Below, piece by piece: positions 21,380-31,763 of a DNA stretch of 64,000 bases. The position numbers were made by a program, and so were the translations under genes. Each line of letters opens with the position of its first letter. Position 1 is the first letter of the stretch. The notes beneath the pieces were generated by a model. It had not been told where the DNA came from and did no database searches. It worked only from the letters and a program-made list of their open reading frames with translations. Source of the DNA: Tetraselmis striata (taxonomy: Eukaryota > Chlorophyta > Chlorodendrophyceae > Chlorodendrales > Chlorodendraceae); contig VCJN01003476.1 in NCBI GenBank assembly GCA_006384855.1, positions 18,069 through 82,068 of the forward strand. Direction: 5' to 3'.

Positions 21380-22054
21380 GGTCCGATGTAAATACATTTT
21401 CTGGTTTATTTCTCAGTACTTTCGCACAGTGTCCGATCCCACCTGCATAAAACTGAAAGTGACCGACTCTCACCTATCAAATTTGCCAGATAGGATTAGG
21501 CGCGCTTAAATGCGCTTAACTACAGCTAGAAGCTCCACTTTCATTGGCTGTTGGGTTCGCAACATCCAGCCTGGCGCTTCTACTTTTATAAAACCTCAAA
21601 CCATCCGCCGGCCGCATGAAATTCATTTCCGCTGTACTTATCACGTTGTCGGTATGTGGCGAACAGTACTGCAGCTCCCGCCCGTTACGTTTGAACCCTC
21701 ACGACCGCTCGCGAGTAGTGGCGTAGTAGTCGCGCTTACCGCCGCGCTTGGTGATTTTCTAGAGAATCGTTAAGTACTGTACTCGTGCCACTCCCGCCGT
21801 ACCTTATATAGTGATGACTCGCGACTACTGGTGCCATGTAGTGATGGCTTGCGAGTTGCGACTACTGGTGGCGCTACTCATCATGCTATTCTCTAGTACT
21901 CAGTGCAATACATCGCTGCCGTACACATGCCTCCAGCCTGAAATAAAGTATTGCGGCGCTTAACGTTAAGCGGGGGTTAAGCTGATACATACAGGCGCTT
22001 ACTCGAGCTTACTGTGTGGTAAGCGGGGTTAAGCGGACCTCGTTTCGACGAGTG
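21380..22054. repeat. 3' subterminal region shared by both CACTC elements
   Basis: About 670 bp alignable with 40394-41070: shared words include GTAATTACATTTTCTGG-like, CTTTCGCACAGTGTCCGA, AGCTCCACTTTCATTGGC and CATCCGCCG(G/C)CCGCATGAAATT. It contains repeated GCGACTACTGGTG words and ends in the TIR. It defines the family end. Confidence 0.85.
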
Positions 22055-23216
22055 GAACTCGGCTTGGGCAGTGGAGAGCAACAAGTCAGCATGTTGTAAA
22101 TCAAATTCAAATTTAAATTCAATTCCAACGGAGGGGCCCCAAATGATATGGTGCCCTGAGCGTTATTCAAGCGCATGGTCATGAAGCCCAGCCATGCCAC
22201 TGGACATAATCTCGGAGAGACGGAAGAGCTGAAGGAGAGGTGAGAAGGTGTTGAAGGACCAACACCGGATGTTGTTAATGCCGTCCTTGATTTCTTCTAG
22301 AGCGTTAACACTTGAGCCAGCCTAGCGGCGACGGCAGAAGAAGGGTTGGCTGCTTCACGGTTGAGGGACTTGACGTAGGCCTCCCAAAGGTCTCCGTGCT
22401 AGCTAGCCCTCGCAGACAATGATAGCATAGGTTTCGGCACAAGTGCACAACCACTCTTTGCCAACTTGAAACCAAAAGAAGGACGAATAATCGTCATTCC
22501 TGTTCAACACAATCAGCTCCCAGTCGCACATGCACATAGCGAGATCGATAATACATATACACGCATTGCACATAACACGCGTGACGTACCCGAGGAGGGT
22601 GGCGGGCCTCGCTGCTGCTCGCTTGAAGCGCCGACATCGCCCCTCGCCATCCCCGCCCAACGGCGTCACGAGGGCCATGATACCGATAATGCCATGCATG
22701 CATTGGTTCCACCTGCCGGGGACATTCGTCCAGGTGGGGATGGTCTCTAGCTCGTCCCCGTCTGTCTGGGTGGCAATGGAGCGTCTTCCTATGCGCCGGT
22801 CGGTTTGCGTCCCGTGGTGGGCGGGTTCCCAAAACTGCGACCTGCTAAGGATAGCCGCAACAACATGCCCACACGATTGTTTAGTGACATTCACGGAAAC
22901 CGTGCGAGAAACCTACCGCGATCATGGGCTGAGGGTTGTTGCCAAGAACGAGCTAGCGATACAATCACGGGGTAAACGGTAAAAACCGGCCACATACCGC
23001 CCTAGGTTTGGGTACTGGCTGCCTCCCGCGAGTGACGGAGTACTGAACGGTGCGTCATACATCGTGCCCCGCTGCATCGCGTGCGAGACCGCGGGGAGTG
23101 TAGGTGAGGTAATAAGCGCCGACACCGAACATCCCGCTAAAACATGGACTGGTACGGCCGATTCCCAGTCAGCACACCCTCTAGCTCTATCGGCAGGCTG
23201 ACACATATATATGGTG
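22055..23216. other. Region without a confident gene (22.05-23.2 kb)
   Basis: A 163-codon minus-strand frame (22894-22403) with several Trp/Cys residues (WNQCMHG, DYSSFFWFQVG) may be an old gene fragment. Reading on past its stop gives peptide-like stretches (NNIRCWSFNTF) with interruptions. No family was recognised. Confidence 0.3.
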
Positions 23217-23829
23217 GGGGGGGGGGGGGGGGGCTACGGAGGGAGCAGAGAGGCAGAAATAGGCGCCCGGCCTCTTGAGAGACCGAATCTTATGCAGTAG
23301 TAAGTGAAAACTGGGATCAAACGAACGGTGCGCAACCCGCATCATATTGGTACCGACGGACCAAGGGGGCGACACGTAATGTCCCGTCGCACCCAACAAA
23401 TCTCAAAAACAAAGCGGGCACAAAGTGCCCTGAGATTATGTCTTAGCTGCGCATAGAGCCCTTGCTTGTGCTCGCTGTGGGAGGCGTACGGATGCGTGCC
23501 CCACTGCATGGTGCTGTGACGATGGGTGTACCGGTAAGTCGGTGATGAACCGAGACGGAAAAAGCAGGCGCGCCGACATACGGCCTAGCCATAAGGGAGT
23601 GATGACAACCCGAGAAGCAGTAAATCACGGCGTGGGGTGTACTTACTTACGGTACAGTGGTTGACCGGGTACATTGCGCCGGTATCTTGGGCGCGGCCGT
23701 AGGGCGGCGGCGGGGCGGGAGCGACCGCCCAGCACGAGAAAAAAACGGCTAGCTACCGTCGCACTGCGGGGCGTGCGAAGGGCGGGCGGGGGGGAGGGGG
23801 GGGGGAGGAGCGGACGATGTATTAGTCTG

Positions 23830-25040
23830 TAGCCAGCTCCACGCAGCGATGGCTCAATGGCGTCGACCAACTGAATGTCTGGGGGCTGCGAAAGCGACTG
23901 CGGCATAGGACGCGGCGACGGGCCGTTGGCGCCGACCTATTGGTGCCCATGCCGTGAGAGCCGATGGGGCGCATGATGCAGTGGCGGCACGATGGGGCCG
24001 GCCAACCGCGTGTCCGGTCTGTGGAGGCGACCGGGGCACATGGTGCATGGACGGCCTGACGTCGCCGACTAGCTGCGTGTCCCGGGCCGCGGAAGCGACC
24101 AAGGCACACGGTGCAGTGATGGCCCGTTGGCGCCTACCAACTGCGTGCGCATGCCGCGAAGGCGGCTGGGGCATATGGCGGAGTGGCGACCTGACGCTGC
24201 CGACCAGCTGCGGCCCGGGCTGCGAAAGCGGTCATGGGCATAGGGTACAGTGGCGGCCTGATGGCGCCGACCAGCTGCGTGCCCAAGGCTGCGACAGCAA
24301 TCGAGGCAAGGCGTGCAGCGGCGGCCCGTTGGCCCCGATCAGCTGCATTCCCGGGCCGCGGAAGCGACCGGGACACATGTGCAGTGGCAGTCCGTGGGCG
24401 CCGACTAGATATATGCGTGCGCAAGTTGCTTTGGTGACCGGGGGCACATGGTGTAGGGGCGGCCTGACGGCGCCGACCAACTGTGTGCCTTATTGGCCGC
24501 GGAAGCGACCACGGCGCAGGGTGATTTGACGGCTTGATGGCGCCGACCAACTGCGTGCCCGAGGCTGCTGCGACAACAATTGTGGCACAGCGTGCATCGG
24601 CGGCCCGTTGCCGCCGACCAGCTCTATGCCCGGGCCGCGGAAGCGACCGGGCACATGATGCAAAGGCGGCTCATTGGCGCCGACCAGTTGTGTGCGTAGG
24701 CCGCGGAAGCGACCGGGGCACATGGTGCAGTGACGGCCCGTTGGCGCCGGCCAGCTGAGTGCGCATGCCGCGGAGGCGACCGGGGCGCACGTTGCATGGA
24801 CGGTCCGACGGTAACGACCTGCTGCGTGCCCGGGCCGCGGGAGCGAATTGAGCACATGCTGCAATGACAGCCAGTTGTCGCCGGCCAGCTGAGTGTTTAG
24901 ATTGCGGAGGCAATCGGGAGGCACATGGTGCAGGGGCGGCCTGATGGCGTTGACTAGCGCGGGTGCCCAGAGGCTTAATACAACGGTGGCCGGTTGGCGC
25001 CGACCACCAGTTGTGTTCTTAAAGATGCAAGGGGCAACCC
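23830..25040. repeat. 65-bp minisatellite (GGCGCCGACCA)
   Basis: About 17-18 degenerate units of 60-72 bp, each with GGCGCCGACCA(G/A)CTGCGTG, then GCCGCGGAAGCGACC and GGGGCACATGGTGCAG. Open frames on both strands (for example 23954-24529) arise because the unit length is near a multiple of three. No flanking duplication was recognised. Confidence 0.85.
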
Positions 25041-26700
25041 GATTGTGGCGCGGAGTAACGCATTGAAGCTGCACGTACCATTCAACGGCGCATGAATCGT
25101 TCCTGCCCGAAAATGACGGTCTTCTTCACCGGCGAGCCGAAGGCCGGCGGCATGGGGGGCTTTTGTGTCGCGAGGCGTGAAGAGCCCCCCCTCCCCCCAC
25201 CTCCCCCCCCCCGAATCAGTCCAACGGTTGTCAGTGTGGAACACTGGTTGTCGGCGCGACGAGCCGGCGCACGGTGTCCTTTGGACGATCGTCGACCGCT
25301 TCCTGGCCAGCAAGACATGTCCTCGAGCTGGGCGCGGGGCGCGTCACTTATGAGTGGCTTGTAAAACCAAATACCTTGCATGTCACAAAGACGTGAGCTC
25401 TGTCGCGGTGCGACCCGCCCATGGTGGGTGCGCCGCGACAAAGGAAGGTGGGGACAGACAAGCCTCTTGGTGCTTAAAGCACACGACGCAGCAGCATGCG
25501 GGAGCAGCGTTACCCGGGAGGGCTGCATCGACCCTGCAGCGCCTCGGGCGGTAATACGGCATACTGGCATCGGATATATTTGCGCCGTGCCGCGCGTGCT
25601 AAGTAGACGACGAGGGAAGGGAAACCACAACTACTGTAGTAAACAACACAAAACAAAACATGCTGTGCCCTACACGAACTAGGGTTTACCAGAAAACTGA
25701 AGCGTAGTGTATTACTGCGGTTACTCGTACCTGTCTACGCGAGTTGTAGCGAGTAGCCACGAGGTCCTGCTTCTCATCGCAACTGAATCCTGTATATCCT
25801 GCGTCAGGCAGGCCTGCAGGTACATGTACCTCCTGTAAGGATTAGTCGGGCCCATATTACCAAGTGCACTGCTCGTCAGGGCAGCTGCAAGGCCACAGGC
25901 GGGGGTGGCGACCTACGGGCACATACGGTACCTGTGCGGTGTTGGCGCTTTCCAGGCTGACGGCAGAAGAGTGTCTCGGGTGTAGTGATAACCTGTGGCG
26001 GGGGCGGCGGCATGCGATTGTCCCGGACGACTGCGGTCACTACGGGTACCGCCTCGACCGCCGAGGAGTTGGAGCTGCGGCTACCTAATATAAGCCACCC
26101 AGAACAGGGCAGTCCTGAGCCCCTTGCCAGCCGCGAGGAGGCAGGGCCGATAAAGGGGAAGCAGACAAAGTCACCGAACTTTCAAGCTCCAAAGAGAAAC
26201 CGGCGACGAAGCACTGCGAAAGGCACTCCCCTCCCCCCCCCCCCCCCCCCGCGGCAGTTGGCACTTCCGCATTGATGTGGTCCAGGCGCGTCGCAGGCCG
26301 ATAATACAGACGTACCAGTAGTAGTGTTTTCTGGGTCGGTAAGGGTACCAGATACCCGTACAGCGTCCGAAATGATCGGCTTTATATTAATATTAATGTC
26401 CGAACGAGAAAATATAGGGGAACATACTACTCCTTGTTCTGAAACAGTCCACTCCACTCCAGTCGCACGTCGTCCTGGCCCCCCAACACCTCGTCTTCGC
26501 CCGCGCGGGGCTCTTGGCGGGTTGTCGATTTGGAGGCAGCAGGTGGGCGGCAGCTATACTGCTTAGCATGCAAACCTCGCAGTGTCAACAGTGCGCAATG
26601 ATACCTGTACAGTACAAATATAAATGATAAATGCCCCGTATGGTTTTGTGTTCCCGTCGTCGCTCCCTTTCCAGCTCAGGCGCCGCGCAATTATTTCTGC
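25041..26700. other. Region without a confident gene (25.0-26.7 kb)
   Basis: Contains an 18-nt C tract (26233-26250), GTACC-rich low-complexity sequence and no frame with a recognisable domain. It could contain upstream exons of the SBP-box gene. Confidence 0.4.
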
Positions 26701-26740
26701 TGCACGGCCAGGCGGAAGTTCAGGTAGACATTAAGCTGCA

Positions 26741-27010
26741 GTGAAGACCCATCAGCGGATTCTACCTCATTCACGGCTTGCCGTTTTGCCTCCGCCAACA
26801 GAGTGTGCGGCGGACGGATGCGCGACGGTGTTGCCGGGCGGCGCGGCGGCGGGGCTCTTGTGCGCCGAGCACACCAAGGCGGAGGACTTCCTCCGAGACG
26901 GCGAACCCAGCCGCTACTGCACGCAGTGCACCCGATCGCATAACTTGCGTGACTTTGATGGAAAGCGGCGGACTTGCCGGAGTCGGATCGAGCGCCGGAA
27001 CAAGCGGTGA
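26741..27010 (+). CDS. SBP-box zinc-finger exon
   Basis: SBP (SQUAMOSA-promoter-binding) DNA-binding domain of plant and green-algal transcription factors. The spacing matches the family: C4 finger half CX4C, X13, CX2H, then X15, CX2CX3HX11C (from CAADGC to RSHNLRDFDGKRRTC), ending in the basic SRIERRNKR stretch that acts in DNA binding and nuclear import. An AG acceptor at 26800-26801 and a GT donor (GTGAGA) at 27006 bracket the domain, so the true exon is probably 26802-27005 and the start codon at 26741 may not be used. SBP proteins bind GTAC cores; algal CRR1 controls copper and hypoxia genes. Whether the gene is functional is unknown. Confidence 0.82.
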   Translation: MKTHQRILPHSRLAVLPPPTECAADGCATVLPGGAAAGLLCAEHTKAEDFLRDGEPSRYCTQCTRSHNLRDFDGKRRTCRSRIERRNKR

Positions 27011-28197
27011 GACGCCGCGACGGGCCCCGCATCGCTTTCCTCGAGTGGTCCAAGCAGTAGTGTGCTGCTTGCTCGAGACGCGCGGGCGTAAAAAAATAAA
27101 TGTCGTCTACTGTCAAACTTGCTCTGCCCCTGCGGAGTGTGTATTGCCGCGCGTGGACGGGGCTTCCTTATGCTGTGACTTTGTCGGCCATGCCCCATTG
27201 CTGGATGGTTCCCCTTACTCGTGTCTGGCCATATACAGGCTCGCGGGCCCGAAGAAAGCTACTCGTCGTACAGGAGGCGGAGCTCCCTCGCCTCTAGCGT
27301 CTGCGTCGGCGCCCTCCGATGAGACTCACTCATCCCCAGGCTGTGACACATTATCACGCCAGCAGAAGCCACCACCTTGTATTCCAGGTGGCGGCGTAAA
27401 CAAAGGGCAGCAGCAGGTATGCCTTCGTGTCGCTTCCCAACTCGTTTGCAGATTATTGATTGCACCTGTCCCTCATCTCCAAGCACGGTTGCCAATTATG
27501 TCTTTTTGGTTACAGGGAGAGCGTCCAGAGAATGCACGCAAAGTACGGTTGCCAATTATGTCCTGAGGCCATTGCGGCAGGTACCCGCGGCGAGCAACGA
27601 CAGTAGTAGTAACAGGAGTACGTCGTACTTTTTTTTCGCCCCCGGGACAGGACTGGCACCAGTGAAACCCTTGCAGCGTCTCTACGACGGCCGTTTAGGC
27701 AGCAATCCAGTTACGGAAAGCCCTGGGTAGGCGACGCTCCGAACGTCGTACTATATAGGCTTAATACTGCCGCGACATATTCCTAGTAGTCGGAAGCCCG
27801 CAGTAGGCACTGCTATTCCACTGACCACGCAAAGTTTAGGCGTTACTATTCGGCAGCCACCCACCCCCACACCACTGGCCTCCTCATGCTGTGTTTTTGC
27901 GCGACTTGACAGGAACTCCAGCGCACTGGACCATGGCCTCATGACCCTCAACCCAATCTGTGCAGTTTTGACCCTGCCAGCACGCTCCAGAGAATGGCGG
28001 TTTCCGGGTCCCTGGCGTCGGTGGGGAACTTATTCTTTGCCTGCCACATATCATGCAGTGCGGGTCTCCCTGCCAGCCTGTGGGAATCGGGCCCTTAGGT
28101 TTGCTAGCTGCATAACTGACGGGTCCCGGCCTTGTTCAGCCCCTGCAGCAGGTAAGTAACGACACCGGCCGATGGTTTCCATCCGCTGCTGCCCAGG
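27011..28197 (+). other. Intron or linker region of the SBP-box gene
   Basis: Contains a possible exon ending at a good donor (GTAAGTAACG) at about 28151. Near 27110-27250 a Cys-bearing reading (CSAPAEC, then ASLCCDF) vaguely echoes the first half of the SBP domain, too weak to call. The words GGTTGCCAATTATGTC occur twice, 58 bp apart (27487 and 27545). Confidence 0.35.
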
Positions 28198-30983
28198 CAG
28201 CATTCCCCCCAAGTGCCAGCGTGTGCGCCAACACACACAGCCACTTCCAACGCAGCACCAACGTTGCCATGAAAATGTTCTCCATGACGCCTGCACACCT
28301 GGACCCAAACCTGCGCAGTCACATGGACTTCCTCATGGAGGTGTGGCCCTCAGGAGCATGTTGCTCATGTTCGCAGCCGCGCCTGGTACCATACAGCACT
28401 CTGCGGGCTGACTCCTGCGCTGGTCTGCAGGTTGTGCCGGCTGATGTCCAAGGCGCAATGCGCCCCGGCTGCTTGTTTCTGTCGGTGGACCTCTGGTATT
28501 CCAACCAGCAAGACGTGGAAACCGCGCGAGCGGCCCTCCTGCGCAACCTCCAGGACGGGCACGCGGATGGTGTGTTTGGGCAGCTTGACATGGACCTCTA
28601 CACCCAGGACGAGGTGTACAAGGTGAGCCTACATTCATCAAACATACATTGAAATAAGTGTTGTGGTCGGATGATGTCTGGCGATGCGTCGCTGCGACAC
28701 AGTCAAGTTAGTATCATATCTTGATTTGCGGGTTCCCGTTTGCAAATGACCTATCACGCAGCATTGCGTAATTATTACCATAGCGAGCGGGCTCACCGCA
28801 TGACGTGACCGTTTCCCCCCGTGTGACACAGGTGACGGGCGGCCGGGTGGTGGAGCGTTTCGTGCGACAGGAGAGCTCCACCATCGTACGCGCGGACCCT
28901 GTGGTGTGCAATCCCGGCGCAACCACCTGGCGCGTGGTGGTTTCCAAGAGCGCGCCGGATGCGGAGATCCGGATGGTCTGCCGCGTGAAAGGGCGCTTCT
29001 TTGACGCTCCCGTCCAAGACGAGGCCGAGCTGCCCGATGGCCGCTTCCAGTGTGTGCTCTGGTAGGCGCTTCCAAGGGCGCGCGTGCTGCTTGACCTCAT
29101 GCCATAGACCATCCGTGCATGTCCGGCTGTCCCTAGTTCTGGCCTTTCTGGGATGGGAGTACGTAAGAGCCTCCCATGGGCATCTTGCGCTGTGCGCAGT
29201 CCGCCAATGGAGGATGATGCGCTGGGCCTGGCGTGGCTTGAAGTCATCGAGGTGTTGCCTGGCGGGGGTGAGACTGTCAGCCGGCCACACCCGATGTTTC
29301 TCACTTCCCGGAACGACATGTGTGAAGAGATGACGTCGCTTTTTCATAACGCCGGTCCTAGTCAGAGACGGGAAATGGCTGGCGTCCTCAAGGTCGGGGG
29401 GCCCTGCCAAGGCGTTACGGGCCCCATTCAAATTCGTGCACTGCTGCTGACATGGCGATGTGGGCATGGCGCTGACAGCATCCAGTTCGCCCTTCACGCC
29501 ACAGGACCTGGAGGAAGTTCTCCACCCGGAGCACCCCGAGGCGCCGCTGGATCCATCACGGCCTGTGGCGCTGGCGCGCCTGTGTGCGAGGCATGGCTTC
29601 CACCAGACGCTCGAGGAGGTCTTTGATGAAGTGGAGTATCGTGGCTACGGCGGCGGACTTGCCCTCATGGCGCGCAAGGCAGAGGAGGCGTACCAAAGGG
29701 GCATCCTTGCATGTGCTCGTCAGTCTGGCAGCCTCGAGACCTCTGACGTGGTGAGGCAGAGCTCCCTGCTACATCAGTGCTGGGTTTGAGGGTTGGATGC
29801 TCAATGGTTTGCATGCGCTGCCTTTAGGAATGCAGCTCGGCCATGCCATGCTCAGAGCGGGTCAATTGACGGTCCACCCGCGTCTCATGTTGTGGCTGCA
29901 GGTGCGCTGTCGTTTGGCGGGCGCTTCAGACATGACCACCTCCAGCGACGCCAGCGTTGCTACCACTGAGCACGCAGCCCTGACTGAGATGAGGCAGCCA
30001 TCGGACACTTCTTCACCTGAAGGTCCTCCCAGCCCCCAGGCGCCCTGTGATCCATGGGGATGGAGCGCCGTTAAAACGCTCGAGCATCCTGCTTTCGTTG
30101 CGACGACATTGGTCTGCAGCACGCTCCTGTTCCGCGCGTTCCCATGGGGAACACTGTGGACGCTTGCCAACTCTTTGGTGATCCCAGCGACCGGGCATGT
30201 TCTCGTGCCAGCCCTTTACCGCCATGTGTATGTGCGCAACATCCCGAGTCTGCGCGCCCTGGCCCTGTAGAAGGGAGTGCCCCTGTCTCATGGAGGACTG
30301 TGCCCCAGTGACGCCGGCCTGAGGAAGAGCTTCGACCGCTACGGCCTGAGCAAGCTCGACACCAAGCACGCCCGGAGGATGTATCTATTCTGGGTGGTGT
30401 TTGGGGCCGGCGTCACGCCTCTCCATGGACTTGGGAAGAGGGGGTCAAGTGGGTACAGTTACGGCGCCATTTGTGTGCTTATGGCATGTTACGTGGTGGT
30501 GATTGCATTGTGGGAACTGGCCGTGAAGCGGCAGTCCCTCGTGGGCTTGCAGCTACTCAACGTCTGCGCTGCTTTGGTTACTCCGGCGAAAGGGCTCTTC
30601 TCTTCCTACTGTGCGTGGATGTCTGGCACGGAGCCCAGTGCAAGTATGCTGATATTGGAAGGCAAGCGAAGGTCTGGATTCCTCTGGCTGGCTACCGCAG
30701 CATCCTACATGATATTCATTGGCTTTCAAGTGTCCACCCTGCCCGGCCCCTTTGATGCGAGCTGTGCGTGTCCGAGGCACTGCGTGTCATCCTCACTGCC
30801 CTGGATGGCTTCTTCGCCAGTGCTGCCATTGCCTCTCTCAGGCCTCCCGCAGTGGCCTGGGTGACTTTTGCGATGCTGTGCCTTCTGTCTGGTGTTTCAT
30901 CCATTGCCACCCGTGTGAGGCTGGAGCTCCGATTCATGCACGGCTTCCTCTCGCACCATGTCTGCCGCGGCAAGTGCGATTAA
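28198..30983 (+). CDS. SPL/CRR1-like C-terminal region with multi-pass membrane tail
   Basis: Putative exons joined by AG/GT signals: 28198-28342, 28433-28622, 28832-29061, 29200-29392, 29505-29750, 29902-30268 and onward to 30983. The first two read LDPNLRSHMDFLME and then AMRPGCLFLSVDLW, the pattern that follows the SBP domain in SPL1/SPL7/CRR1-type proteins (a ...GYIRPGC.LT... segment). Later exons give DLEEVLHPEHPEAPLDPSRP and then about six hydrophobic segments (near 30090-30200, 30375-30430, 30465-30530, 30540-30610, 30680-30735, 30790-30910). An in-frame TAG at 30268-30270 is either decay or is removed by a 42-nt intron. The end, near 30730-30770, needs a further splice or carries a frameshift. 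Very likely one gene with the SBP exon. A membrane-tethered factor is inference. Confidence 0.55.
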
Positions 30984-31763
30984 GGGCAGTCCAGGTTTCC
31001 ACCAAATCAAGCCCATCGAGCCCATTATGCTGCCCCTAGAAAGCATGCATTACTCGCGCCAAGGAAGGCGTCGACTTCGGGAGAGCGGCCACCACTGACG
31101 GACTGCTTGCGTATAGGAGCATAATTAGCATGTATAATGCCCACGAGGGATGATAGGATGCCATCTATCCAGCTGGCACATGAAATCGCTTGTGCTGGGT
31201 GTGCGCTCTTCCCATCACCGGGGATGTGTGATATTCATATAGCAGCACCTGTAATTATTCGCATCATAAAACCACAGGGCACAGTCACGCGTCAAACTTT
31301 TTACCTTTGATCCGTTTTAAGTTGAATCGTAGAGAAGTTTTCATATTCTTTCAAGATAAGTTTCTTTGGCATGCCCCATAAATAAGTATGAGACATCGGG
31401 AAAATTATTCAACTACCTACATGAACCGCCTATCACAGCCCTACTTCGCCTCCCTACTAAATACCAGCAATTGCTTGTCGAAACACACGCTTTCACCACG
31501 AGGGCACGTCGACAATATTTCGTAATGGTAGTCGAGAAATGATGATTTAAAGTGGGCATAATATGCTGCCCCATTTTCGCACGTGCGCTGATGTCGATAC
31601 ATATAGCACGTACGAATGGCAGCAGATCTGTGCAAGCTGTGGCAGGACAGTACCATCAACACAATTCATTCTGGTGGCTATGAATTAAACATACAATCCG
31701 GGTGTATTGCAGCCCTTGATTATTGCATTCCGGATTCCACGCGCCCGTCCGGCGCAAAACAAC
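30984..31763. other. Intergenic, no gene seen
   Basis: AT-richer spacer between the SBP-type gene and repeat R. No TGTAA terminator word stood out immediately after the stop, and no convincing open frame is present. Confidence 0.5.

Larger units (their letters stand above)
16389..22054. mobile_element. CACTC-family TIR transposon, copy 1 (non-autonomous)
   Basis: 5,666 bp. The left end CACTCGTCGAAACGAGG and the inverted right end (22029-22054) match over 26 bp and then imperfectly to about 35 bp, ending in CCGCTTA. The flanking dinucleotide is GA on both sides. The last ~670 bp match the end of copy 2 (35205-41070). The interior carries no recognisable transposase; it holds two satellite blocks. 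The CACT start resembles the CACTA/CMC superfamily, but TIR length and duplication alone do not settle that. Confidence 0.8.

Noticed and set aside
23954-24529. 191-codon frame in the 65-bp minisatellite
   Set aside because: Open only because the repeat period is near a multiple of three; the reverse strand is equally open.
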